DNA of 64,000 nucleotides from Pseudomonas lactis (GTDB lineage Bacteria > Pseudomonadota > Gammaproteobacteria > Pseudomonadales > Pseudomonadaceae). The stretch's first letter is position 1; each line of letters begins with the position of its first letter. Under the pieces are notes generated by a model, which made no database searches, had not been told where the DNA came from, and was given only the letters and a program-made list of their open reading frames with translations. Shown in pieces: positions 45,512 through 54,716 of the stretch. The stretch covers positions 124,001 through 188,000 of the forward strand of contig NZ_JYLO01000007.1 in the NCBI RefSeq assembly GCF_001439845.1, given 5' to 3'. Made by a program: the position numbers and the translations under genes.

Positions 45512-46792
45512 TCAGGTTTTGACTGGGTTGAGCTCCACATGAAAACGGCAGCCATTGGGCTCCATGGTGCTCAGGCTTACGCTCCAGCCCTGGCTTTCGC
45601 AGATCCGTTGCACCAGCGACAGGCCGAGGCCGAGGCCCTCGCCACGTTTCTCGCTACCGCGCACGAACGGCTCGAACATCGCTTCGCGCTTCTCTTCGGG
45701 GATGCCGACACCGGAGTCCTCCACCACGAAGCCACTGGGCTCCAGCGTCAGGCGGATAAACCCGTGTTCGGTGTAATGCAGGGCATTGCGCAGCAAGTTG
45801 CCCATCACCGCATGCAAGAAGGTGGTGTTGTAGCGGGTGTCCAGGGGGTTGCCTGGCAGGTAGATCAACGCCAGGCCTTTTTTCTCGATGGGCTCGCGCC
45901 AGATACCGAGCAGGTCTTCGGCCACCTGGGTGAGGTTGCCCTGGGGCGAACTGGCGGCGTCGTCGTGTTTGGCGCGGGCGAGCATCAGGAAGGTCTGCAC
46001 CAGCTCGCGCATTTCTTCACAGGCACGGGCAATGCGCTCGACCTGGTTGCGACCTCGTTGATCGATGGCTGGGTTTTCGCGCAGCAGTTCGCAGGAACTG
46101 GCCAGGACCATCAAGGGCGTGCGCAACTCATGGCTCACATCGCTGGTAAACAGCTGCTCGCGCGACAACGCCTGGCGCAAGCGACCGAGGGTGGCGTCGA
46201 ACGCCACCGCCAGTTCGCCCACTTCATCGGCGGCGTAATCCGGCGCCAGGGGCGGTGCCAGGCCCAACAGTTGGTCACGATGACGGACCTGGCGGGCCAG
46301 GCGTACCACCGGCGCCATCACCTTGCGGGCCAGCACCCAGCCGAGGAACGCCGCCAGTGCCAGGCTGAGCACGAAGCCCACCAGCACCACCGCAAACAGC
46401 ACGCGCTCACGCTCTTCGAAATCGCTCTGGTCTTGCAGCAACACATAACGCCGACCATCGACCACTTCAACCATGGCGTGGTACGACAGCGCCTCACGAA
46501 ACACCTCATGAAACCCAGGGTCCAGATGGCGCAGGTCCTTGGGCAGTTCAAAATCGCCACGCCCGCCGCTGAAATAAAACAGCTGGTCCGGCTCCGGCCG
46601 GTGGCTCCAGTCTTCGACGCTGTCCATCAACAGCAGGCGCTGCAGGTCCCCGCCCAGGCCCGCCGAGATCAACTTCTCTTCCACCAGGTGCACCGTCGCA
46701 ATGATGCCCACGGCGAAGGCCCCCGCCACCAACGCACTCATCAAGGCGAAAGCGATGATGATCCGCTGGGCAAGGCTTTGCTTAAACTCCAT
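45512..46792 (-). CDS. colS: Sensor histidine kinase ColS
   Basis: A 426-residue membrane kinase that responds to Fe(III), Zn and other metals and guards envelope integrity with ColR. TM1 is about residues 10-33, a short periplasmic loop about 34-130, TM2 about 133-155, then HAMP. The H box is SDVSHELRTPLMVL, with a complete ATPase. Metal-site residues reported for P. putida ColS are present: H35 and E38, H95 and E96, H105, E126 and E129 (ExxE at EERE). It overlaps colR by 11 bp. The frame is open 30 bp further up, but that part lies inside colR. Confidence 0.92.
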   Translation of the reverse strand: MEFKQSLAQRIIIAFALMSALVAGAFAVGIIATVHLVEEKLISAGLGGDLQRLLLMDSVEDWSHRPEPDQLFYFSGGRGDFELPKDLRHLDPGFHEVFREALSYHAMVEVVDGRRYVLLQDQSDFEERERVLFAVVLVGFVLSLALAAFLGWVLARKVMAPVVRLARQVRHRDQLLGLAPPLAPDYAADEVGELAVAFDATLGRLRQALSREQLFTSDVSHELRTPLMVLASSCELLRENPAIDQRGRNQVERIARACEEMRELVQTFLMLARAKHDDAASSPQGNLTQVAEDLLGIWREPIEKKGLALIYLPGNPLDTRYNTTFLHAVMGNLLRNALHYTEHGFIRLTLEPSGFVVEDSGVGIPEEKREAMFEPFVRGSEKRGEGLGLGLSLVQRICESQGWSVSLSTMEPNGCRFHVELNPVKT

Positions 46793-47465
46793 CACGACCC
46801 TCGGCCAGGCGATAACCCACACCGTGCACGGTTTGCAGTAGCGGTTTGGCGAAAGGCTTGTCGATCACTTGGCGCAATTGATGAACGTGGCTGCGCAGGC
46901 TGTCGCTGTCCGGGCAATCGTCGCCCCACAGGGCTTCTTCGAGAACTTCCCGGCGCAAAACATGCGGGCTTTTCTGCATCAGCACGGCGAGCAGTTTCAG
47001 ACCCACCGGGTTGAGCTTGAGCAGGCGCCCTTCGCGGGTGACTTCCAGCGTATCGAGGTCGTAGTTCAGGTCACCCACTTGCAGGGCACGACGCCCGCCG
47101 CCCTGGGCACGGCGCAACACCGCTTCGATACGCGCGGCCAGTTCCGACAAGGCGAACGGCTTGAGCAGGTAATCATCAGCGCCAGACTTGAAGCCCTGCA
47201 GCCGGTCATCCAGTTGGTCGCGCGCGGTGAGCATGATCACCGGCGTATCACGGCGCGCGTCTTCACGCAGGCGTTTGCACAAGGTGTAACCATCGATGCC
47301 GGGCAACATGATGTCGAGCACGATCAGGTCGTAATGCTCGGTGGCCGCCAGGTGCAGGCCCGACAAACCGTCCTGCGCACAGTCCACTGTGTAGCCTTTG
47401 AGCCCCAGGTAATCGGCCAGGTTGGCGAGGATATCGCGGTTGTCTTCAACCAATAGAATTCGCAT
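46782..47465 (-). CDS. colR: Response regulator ColR
   Basis: A 227-residue OmpR-type regulator. The phospho-acceptor Asp is in LIVLDIMLPGIDGY, the Lys in LLKPFALSEL, and the winged helix ends in LLQTVHGVGYRLAEG. With ColS it controls envelope genes under metal and membrane stress. It is divergent from an LTA-synthase-type sulfatase gene. A matched box in the shared upstream region suggests direct control of that gene. Confidence 0.93.
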   Translation of the reverse strand: MRILLVEDNRDILANLADYLGLKGYTVDCAQDGLSGLHLAATEHYDLIVLDIMLPGIDGYTLCKRLREDARRDTPVIMLTARDQLDDRLQGFKSGADDYLLKPFALSELAARIEAVLRRAQGGGRRALQVGDLNYDLDTLEVTREGRLLKLNPVGLKLLAVLMQKSPHVLRREVLEEALWGDDCPDSDSLRSHVHQLRQVIDKPFAKPLLQTVHGVGYRLAEGRDGV

Positions 47466-47582
47466 GGGCAGTGTCTCCGTACGCGGTAACGGCCGTGTTG
47501 GCTCGCGCAGCTTAAGGCCAAGCGAGGCTCAGGGATAGAGCGCAGAGCCCCGCCGATAAAGGTTTTCAACTGTTTGTAGAGC

Positions 47583-47599
47583 CGAACAAGTTTTTCACT
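47583..47599 (+). promoter_or_regulatory. Candidate ColR-binding box upstream of the sulfatase gene
   Basis: CGAACAAGTTTTTCACT ends 67 bp before the ATG at 47667 and carries the TTTTTCAC core reported for ColR in P. putida. A near-identical box at the same distance lies upstream of the methyltransferase operon. Confidence 0.6.
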
Positions 47600-47666
47600 A
47601 TAGCTTCACAAACTGACTACAGCCTCAGGAAGAAGATCGCCCCCCATTGATCTAAGGAACATAGAC

Positions 47667-49616
47667 ATGGGTTTTTTCAAAACAGCGCCAATGCGCTATT
47701 TGCTGTTGATCACCGGTGCCTGGTTAGTGGTTTTCCTGCTCACCCGCAGCGTGCTGCTCATTACCCACCTGGATGAAGTCAGCGGCAACCTGTTGCCGGT
47801 GTTTGGCGTGGGTTTGCTCTACGACTTGGGTTTCCTGGCCTATGCAGCCTTGCCGCTTGGCCTGTATCTGCTGCTCTGCCCGCCTGCCTTGTGGCGCCGC
47901 CGTGGCCATCGCTGGTTCCTGCAAGCGGTGCTGACCGTCAGCCTGTTCGCCATGCTGTTCACCTCGGTGGCCGAATGGCTGTTCTGGGATGAGTTTGGCG
48001 TGCGCTTCAACTTTATCGCCGTCGATTACCTGGTGTACTCCGATGAGGTACTGAACAACCTGCTGGAGTCTTACCCGATCGGCAAGCTGCTGAGCCTGCT
48101 GGCGATGCTGGCACTGATTCTGAGCGTGGCTCTGCGCAAACCCTTCAATGCCGCGATGGCAGCGCCCTTGCCTGCGCTGCGTGGCCGTTTGGTCAACGCC
48201 CTGGGCCTGCTGGTGCTCGCCGGCCTCAGCCTGCAACTGGTCAGCCAGGACAGCCCGCGCACCCAAGGCGGTAACGCGTATAACAACGAATTGGCCAGCA
48301 ACGGCCCCTATCAGTTCTTTGCCGCGTTCCGTAACAACGAATTGGACTACACCCAGTTCTACAAAAGCCTGCCGACCGACATCGTCGCCAAGCAGTTGCG
48401 CGCCGAACTGAGTGAGCCCAACGCCCGCTTTATCGACCCGGACCCGCTGGATATTCGCCGTGCCATCACCAACCCCGGCACACTGCGCAAACCCAACATC
48501 GTACTGGTGACCATCGAGAGCTTCAGCGCCAAGTACATGGGCAGCAATGGCGATGCGCGCAACCTCACGCCCAACCTGGATGCGTTGCGCCAACAGAGCC
48601 TGTACTTCAATAACTTCTATGCCACCGGTACGCGCACCGACCGCGGCCTGGAAGCCATTACCCTGGCAATTCCACCGACGCCGGGGCGTTCGATCGTCAA
48701 GCGCATCGGCCGTGAAAGCGGGTTCGCCAGCCTGGGGCAACAGCTCTCGGCCATCGGTTATGACAGCGTGTTTGTCTATGGCGGGCGCGGTTACTTCGAC
48801 AATATGAACGCGTTCTTCAGCGGCAACGGTTATCGGGTGGTGGACCAGAGCAGCGTGCCCGAAGCAGAAATCTCATTCAAAAACGCCTGGGGCATGGCCG
48901 ACGAAGACCTGTTCAAACAGACCTTGAAACTGGCCGACGCCGATTACGCCAAGCAACAGCCGTTCTTGCTGCAACTGATGACCACCTCCAACCATCGCCC
49001 CTACACCTACCCGGACGGGCGTATCGACATCAAGTCTGGCAAGGGCCGCGACGGTGCGGTGAAATACACCGACTACGCCATCGGCCAGTTCCTTGAGGCA
49101 GCGCGCCAGAAGCCGTGGTTCGATAACACGATCTTCGTGTTCGTCGCCGACCACACGGCCGGCAGCGCAGGCAAGGAAGACCTGCCGATCACCAACTACC
49201 AGATTCCGCTGTTTATCTACGCGCCCAAGCTGATCGAGGCTCGGGAATCCGCCCAACTGGCCAGCCAGATCGACCTGGCGCCGACCTTGCTGGGCCTGCT
49301 CAACCTGAGCTACGAATCGACATTCTTTGGCCGCAACCTGCTGCAGGACAACCCATTGCCTGCACGGGTGGTGGTGGGCAATTACCAGCACCTGGGTCTG
49401 TTTGATGGCAAGGACTTGGCAATCCTCAGCCCGCGCCAAGGCTTGCGTCGCCACGACCAGGCCCTGGGCGAGAGCCAGGAGCTGCGCGTCGGTAGCGATG
49501 ACCCCTTGATCCAACGGGCGATCACCTACTACCAGGCCGCCAGTTACGACTACAAACAGCAACTGCTGAGCTGGAAAGCGCCCAAGGAAGAAGCTCCAGT
49601 CTTAAGCAAACGCTAA
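47667..49616 (+). CDS. LTA synthase/EptA-like sulfatase-fold membrane phosphotransferase
   Basis: A 649-residue protein with five N-terminal membrane helices (about 8-30, 45-70, 85-108, 130-155, 170-190) and a periplasmic alkaline-phosphatase/sulfatase domain. Nucleophile-type features are present: NIVLVTIESFSAKYMGSNG, ATGTRTDRGLEAI (the Thr region), VFVADHTAGSAG (metal His/Asp). Relatives transfer glycerophosphate or phosphoethanolamine onto envelope glycolipids or glucans; which is unclear here. It is divergent from colR with a ColR-like box, so it is probably stress-induced. A terminator follows. Confidence 0.88.
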   Translation: MGFFKTAPMRYLLLITGAWLVVFLLTRSVLLITHLDEVSGNLLPVFGVGLLYDLGFLAYAALPLGLYLLLCPPALWRRRGHRWFLQAVLTVSLFAMLFTSVAEWLFWDEFGVRFNFIAVDYLVYSDEVLNNLLESYPIGKLLSLLAMLALILSVALRKPFNAAMAAPLPALRGRLVNALGLLVLAGLSLQLVSQDSPRTQGGNAYNNELASNGPYQFFAAFRNNELDYTQFYKSLPTDIVAKQLRAELSEPNARFIDPDPLDIRRAITNPGTLRKPNIVLVTIESFSAKYMGSNGDARNLTPNLDALRQQSLYFNNFYATGTRTDRGLEAITLAIPPTPGRSIVKRIGRESGFASLGQQLSAIGYDSVFVYGGRGYFDNMNAFFSGNGYRVVDQSSVPEAEISFKNAWGMADEDLFKQTLKLADADYAKQQPFLLQLMTTSNHRPYTYPDGRIDIKSGKGRDGAVKYTDYAIGQFLEAARQKPWFDNTIFVFVADHTAGSAGKEDLPITNYQIPLFIYAPKLIEARESAQLASQIDLAPTLLGLLNLSYESTFFGRNLLQDNPLPARVVVGNYQHLGLFDGKDLAILSPRQGLRRHDQALGESQELRVGSDDPLIQRAITYYQAASYDYKQQLLSWKAPKEEAPVLSKR

Positions 49617-49618
49617 TC

Positions 49619-49651
49619 AAAAAGCCCCGTGCAGGTAGCACGGGGCTTTTT
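49619..49651 (+). terminator. Intrinsic terminator after the sulfatase gene
   Basis: AGCCCCGTGC (49623-49632), loop AGGTA, GCACGGGGCT (49638-49647), then T residues. A perfect 10-bp stem. Confidence 0.92.
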
Positions 49652-49665
49652 CACCAAGGTTCGTG

Positions 49666-50379
49666 ATGAAATCCCCTTCGTCTTTACCGGTTTCCAAACC
49701 GCTTAATTTTTGGCTGTGCCTGGGCCTGCCTGCCAGCGCTGCAGTGGCCTTGCTGTTGCTGGAACTGACGTCCCTGGACATGGACCTGGCCAGGCATTTC
49801 TACAGCGCAGAGGCGGGCGGCTTCATTGGCCGCTATAGCTTCTTTCTTGAAGACATCCTGCATGACCGTGCCAAGCAACTGGTGATCCTGTTTTCGGTAC
49901 TGGCGATTCTCGGCCTGGTCGGCAGCTTCATCCTGCAGCGGCTCAAACCGTACCGCCGTGAGCTGGTGTGCCTGGTGCTATCGCTGGGCATGGCGACGGC
50001 GTTCGTGTCGCCATTGAAAACCATCACCGCCGTGCAATGCCCCTGGAGTCTCAAGGAGTTCGGCGGCCAGGAAACCTACAGCGAACTGCTCAGCCCGCGC
50101 CCGCCTACCGATAAACCCGGCCGCTGCTGGCCCGGCGGGCATGCCGCCACCGGGTTTGCCTTGTTCGCCTGGTTCTTCGCCCTGCGGGATCGACGGCCAC
50201 GCCTGGCGCGCTACGCGTTCATCTTTGCTGTCAGCCTGGGCAGCGTGTTTTCCGTCAGCCGTATGCTGCAAGGAGCGCACTTTTTTTCCCACAATGTTTG
50301 GACAGCGATTTTTTGCTGGCTGATCTGCCTGGGGTTGTATTGCTTGTTGCTGTACCGGCCTGCACGGCAACGGTCGTAG
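49666..50379 (+). CDS. PAP2-superfamily membrane phosphatase
   Basis: A 237-residue membrane phosphatase acting on lipid-linked phosphates such as lipid A or undecaprenyl diphosphate. About five helices. The three PAP2 motifs are recognisable though not canonical: SPLKTITAVQCPW, CWPGGHAATGFALF (PGGH in place of PSGH) and SRMLQGAHFFSHNVWTA. The conserved Asp after the third-motif His is replaced (HNVW). Start ATG 49666 after AAGGT; GTG 49663 is just before it. It lies after the sulfatase gene, but a strong terminator separates them. Confidence 0.85.
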   Translation: MKSPSSLPVSKPLNFWLCLGLPASAAVALLLLELTSLDMDLARHFYSAEAGGFIGRYSFFLEDILHDRAKQLVILFSVLAILGLVGSFILQRLKPYRRELVCLVLSLGMATAFVSPLKTITAVQCPWSLKEFGGQETYSELLSPRPPTDKPGRCWPGGHAATGFALFAWFFALRDRRPRLARYAFIFAVSLGSVFSVSRMLQGAHFFSHNVWTAIFCWLICLGLYCLLLYRPARQRS

Positions 50380-50383
50380 CTTT

Positions 50384-50484
50384 CTGTAAGAGCGAGCTTG
50401 CTCGCGAAAAACTTCAACGATAACGCGTGCTTGCTGAATGAACGCGGCGCCTTTGAGTTTTTCGCGAGCAAGCTCGCTCCTACA
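50384..50484. repeat. REPIN, GAGCGAGCTTGCTCGCGAA subtype
   Basis: CTGTAAGAGCGAGCTTGCTC at the left and GAGCAAGCTCGCTCCTACAA at the right. This is the same subtype as at 13282-13381. It adjoins repeat copy C on its upstream side. Confidence 0.85.
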
Positions 50485-50516
50485 AAAAAGCCATTAGGGC
50501 TGCCTGCGAAAGCCAA

Positions 50517-50840
50517 CGGTAACCACGATGCGAAGCGAGTCGCTCTTGATCTGCTTGTGATCTTGATCTCAGGCGCCCCGTTAAACCACGCTGGCCGAAC
50601 ACAGGCTTGAATCCGTGGGTAACCCGGCAGGACGCCGGGTTAGCCGCCCCGCGCCATGGATGGCGCGTGGCGGCGGCCCACGGATTCAAGCCTGTGTTCG
50701 GGCACACCGAGCCCAAGCGAGGTGCCGAGTGGTGGGGCAAGAGCCCTTTGGTTACTTTGGGGCTTTTCCAAAGTGACCCGCCGTCAGGGCGGAACCCTAA
50801 GCGGCCGTTACCGCAACAATGGATATGTACACAATCCAAC
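50517..50840 (+). repeat. Structured long repeat, copy C
   Basis: Third copy. The outer stem (50594-50619 with 50677-50703) is perfectly paired except one bulge; it has A-T where copy A has G-C and C-G where copy A has a G-T wobble. Hairpin 1 (50620-50642) equals copy A. Hairpin 2 is at 50644-50673. Hairpin ACTTTGG/CCAAAGT (50754-50774) differs from A and B at both arms. The 722-bp gap between the PAP2 gene and groEL is filled by the REPIN, this copy, tandem REPs and the groEL terminator. It is non-coding. Confidence 0.9.
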
Positions 50841-50845
50841 TGTGT

Positions 50846-51019
50846 CGCCTGCCAGGCCGCCTTCGCGAGCAAGCCCGCTCCCACATTGGGATGGTGGGGT
50901 GTCAGGGAGATTGCCGTCGGCTGGCAGGGCGTCATCGCAGGCAAGCCAGCTCCCACAGTTGGATCGCGGGGGTGTCTGGGAGAACTGCGCCAGTCACGGG
51001 AGCAAGCTCCCTCGCCACA
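50846..51019 (+). repeat. Tandem REP units following repeat copy C
   Basis: Two clear direct REP units (50846-50886 and 50917-50957, 71 bp apart) ending in GCTCCCACA, with spacer GTCAGGGAGATTGCCGT. A third, degenerate unit ends in CCTCGCCACA near 51019. Same arrangement as after copy A. Confidence 0.85.
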
Positions 51020-51040
51020 GGTCCAGCATGCAACCGTGCA

Positions 51041-51081
51041 TAAAAAAGCCCCGCCTGCATCACTGCAGGCGGGGCTTTTTA
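51041..51081 (-). terminator. Intrinsic terminator of groEL
   Basis: AGCCCCGCCTGCA (51047-51059), loop TCAC, TGCAGGCGGGGCT (51064-51076), with an A-run at the left and a T-run at the right. A 13-bp perfect stem, serving the leftward groES-groEL transcript. Confidence 0.92.
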
Positions 51082-51101
51082 TAGTGCCGGGTAAGGCTGG
51101 C

Positions 51102-52760
<1,659 letters not shown>

Positions 52761-52798
52761 TTAAATACTTTGTAGTAACGGGAAAATGAGCGAGGAAA

Positions 52799-53092
52799 TC
52801 AGTCTTCCAGAACGGCGAGAATTTCGTTCTCAGCCATTACCAGCAGGTCTTCGCCGTCTACTTTCACAGTGTTGCTGCCGGAGTAAGGGCCGAAAACAAC
52901 CTTGTCACCCACTTTCACGGCCAGTGCGCGTACATCACCGTTCTCCAGGGTTTTGCCTGGGCCAGCAGCGACGATTACACCGTGGTTGGCTTTTTCAGCA
53001 GCCGAACCTGGCAGAACGATCCCGCCAGCGGTTTTCTTTTCTTCTTCGCTGCGACGGATTACGACGCGGTCGTGCAGAGGACGAAGCTTCAT
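52799..53092 (-). CDS. groES: Co-chaperonin GroES
   Basis: The 10-kDa lid of the GroEL chamber. A 97-residue beta-barrel with [18 protein letters not shown] at the start, the mobile loop [15 protein letters not shown], and the roof loop with [16 protein letters not shown]. First gene of the operon. A long leader (about 140 nt from the sigma-32-type promoter) precedes it, with repeated GCCGGAATT and paired elements. Confidence 0.97.
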   Translation of the reverse strand: MKLRPLHDRVVIRRSEEEKKTAGGIVLPGSAAEKANHGVIVAAGPGKTLENGDVRALAVKVGDKVVFGPYSGSNTVKVDGEDLLVMAENEILAVLED

Positions 53093-53234
53093 TGTCGATC
53101 TCTCCTAATTGTGTTTTTCATCGGCCGGTATCAATTCCGGCGGGTTAAATTCCGGCGGTGCCGGTCGCGGCTCGCGGGGCGAGACGCGGAAGTCTGTCTG
53201 ATGTCACCACCAGAAACCTTGCGGTGACCGTTAC
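53093..53234 (-). ncRNA. Structured 5' leader of groES (Pseudomon-groES-like)
   Basis: The transcript from the sigma-32-type promoter would have a leader of about 140 nt. On the minus strand it has GTCACC...GGTGAC pairing, a GC-rich middle, and two direct copies of CCGCCGGAATT just before the ribosome site AGGAGA. A structured RNA motif called Pseudomon-groES has been reported at this place in pseudomonads. Identity with that family is inferred from position, not from an alignment. Confidence 0.5.
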
Positions 53235-53260
53235 ATAAGGGCGCCCAGGCTTATTACAAG
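53235..53260 (-). promoter_or_regulatory. Sigma-32-type heat-shock promoter of groESL
   Basis: Read on the minus strand: -35 CTTGTA (53255-53260), 13-bp spacer, -10 CCCTTAT (53235-53241). This is close to the CTTGAA-N13-CCCCAT heat-shock consensus. No CIRCE element is seen, in keeping with sigma-32 control in pseudomonads. Confidence 0.65.
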
Positions 53261-53303
53261 GGGCCGAGGATGAAATTTTTTGTGTCGACTCAAGGGTAAA
53301 TGC

Positions 53304-53329
53304 AACACGGCACCCGAAGGTGCCGTGCC
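53304..53329 (-). terminator. Hairpin downstream of fxsA
   Basis: CACGGCACC (53306-53314), loop CGAA, GGTGCCGTG (53319-53327). A strong perfect 9-bp stem with a stable tetraloop but only a weak T-run on the minus strand. It separates fxsA from the groES promoter. Confidence 0.6.
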
Positions 53330-53339
53330 AGTGAAGCGG

Positions 53340-53816
53340 TTACTTAGGGTCGCGGTGTTCGAATTCGCCTTCGATCACATCACCTTCACGCCCCAGGGGT
53401 TGGCGTGGAGCCGGACCACCACGGGGTTGCAGGTCGTCGGCGAACGCACGCTGGCGCATCGCGGCCTCTTCAGCACGCTGGCGCATCTTGCCGGCCAGCA
53501 GCTTGCGGGTGAACGGCAGCAACAGCACCAGGCCGAGCACATCGCTGATAAAGCCCGGCAGGATCAGCAAGCCACCGGCCAGGGCCATCATCAGGCCCTC
53601 AAGCATGGTCTGGGCCGGCAGTTCGCCGCGGTTCAGACTTTCACGGGCCCGCAGCGCGGTCGCCAGGCCGGCGACACGCAGCACCAGCACGCCGAGCATG
53701 GAGCCTACGATGATCAGCAGCAGCGCCGGGAAGAAACCGATCGCACCGCTGACTTTAACGAATACGAACAGCTCCAGCACCGGGAACAGCAGAAAGAGCA
53801 ATAAAAAAGGGCGCAT
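53340..53816 (-). CDS. fxsA: FxsA family membrane protein
   Basis: A 158-residue inner-membrane protein. The FxsA core is clear: FLLFPVLELFVFVKVSGAIGFFPAL, LLIIVGSMLGVLVLR, a cytoplasmic helix with LRARESLNRGELPAQTMLEGLM, then LPGFISDVLGLVLLLPFTRKLL. The E. coli protein affects F-plasmid exclusion of phage T7. A tail rich in Arg/Glu follows. It lies next to groESL as in most pseudomonads. ATG 53816 has GAGGAA upstream. Confidence 0.92.
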   Translation of the reverse strand: MRPFLLLFLLFPVLELFVFVKVSGAIGFFPALLLIIVGSMLGVLVLRVAGLATALRARESLNRGELPAQTMLEGLMMALAGGLLILPGFISDVLGLVLLLPFTRKLLAGKMRQRAEEAAMRQRAFADDLQPRGGPAPRQPLGREGDVIEGEFEHRDPK

Positions 53817-53882
53817 CAAATGGTTCCTCAACGCAAGAATGCCTTGCCAGTTCACCTTAGATGACGTCGCCGTTGTGTGAAT

Positions 53883-54614
53883 TCAAGCAGTGGCCGCGGT
53901 TTTTTTCGGCCAGACTTCAGCGTGCGCCAATGAAACCAGGGCTTCGCGCACTTGTGTCGGCGTATTGCAGGGTTCGGCAAACCCTAGCCAATGTAACGAT
54001 TGGCCAATGCGCAGGTGCATGCCTTCGCTGTCGATACCGACCAACTGCGCAGGCTCGGTGGTTGGCAAACCGCCCAACTCAACGTAATGGGCGATGGCCT
54101 TGGTGTGATCGCTGTTCATGTGCTCGATCATGCTGCGCTCGGCCTTGCCCGCAAACGGGTTGGCCAAGGTCAACTGGTCGACCCAATGGATCGCGCCAAA
54201 CCCACCGATATAACGGTGGCGCACCGGCTTGAGCACCCAGAAATCAAAATCGTGGGCCTTGTGGTAGTTGGCCGAATCAGGGAAGTAGCGGTAGTAGCGC
54301 TCTGCAGCCGCTTCGATGGCGGCGGCGTCTTCCAGCTTCTCGGCTTCGGCCAGGTAGGTCAGACGCCCGACGGCTTGTACATCGTCGGCCTCACGCTCCC
54401 CCACCAGCAGCGAACACTTGGGGTCTTTTTGCAGGTTATGGGTGTGCTGGGCAATGCGGCTGATCAGGATCAGCGGGCGGCCCTGCTCGTCCAGGCAGTA
54501 GGGCACCACCGAGCCGAAGGGAAAGCCGGGCATGGCTTTGGACTGTGTGGCGAGCGCCCCACGGTATTCCTTGAGCAACAGCTCTCGGGCGTTCTTGGCA
54601 ACCTGCGTGCTCAA
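53883..54614 (-). CDS. HugZ-type heme-utilisation / pyridoxamine 5'-phosphate oxidase-like protein
   Basis: A 243-residue split-barrel protein. The N-terminal PNPOx-like barrel has FPFGSVVPYCLDEQGRPLILIS and HTHNLQKDPKCSLLVGE. The C-terminal DUF2470 domain has MIEHMNSDHTKAIAHYV, with the His-rich heme-contact region of HugZ relatives. The likely start is TTG 54614 (MSTQVAKNARELLLKEY), because GAGGA lies seven bases before it; the ATG at 54650 adds 12 codons with no ribosome site. It may bind or degrade heme, or reduce flavin. It adds to the hemO heme-degradation capacity of the window. Confidence 0.85.
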   Translation of the reverse strand: MSTQVAKNARELLLKEYRGALATQSKAMPGFPFGSVVPYCLDEQGRPLILISRIAQHTHNLQKDPKCSLLVGEREADDVQAVGRLTYLAEAEKLEDAAAIEAAAERYYRYFPDSANYHKAHDFDFWVLKPVRHRYIGGFGAIHWVDQLTLANPFAGKAERSMIEHMNSDHTKAIAHYVELGGLPTTEPAQLVGIDSEGMHLRIGQSLHWLGFAEPCNTPTQVREALVSLAHAEVWPKKTAATA

Positions 54615-54716
54615 TATAGGATTCCTCGGATGTTCCGCGACCCATGGCATATGGGAATGGATCTCAACACAAGGTAATCAATATCTGCGCAGGTTGCCAG
54701 AGGGGCCGACGCCGGT

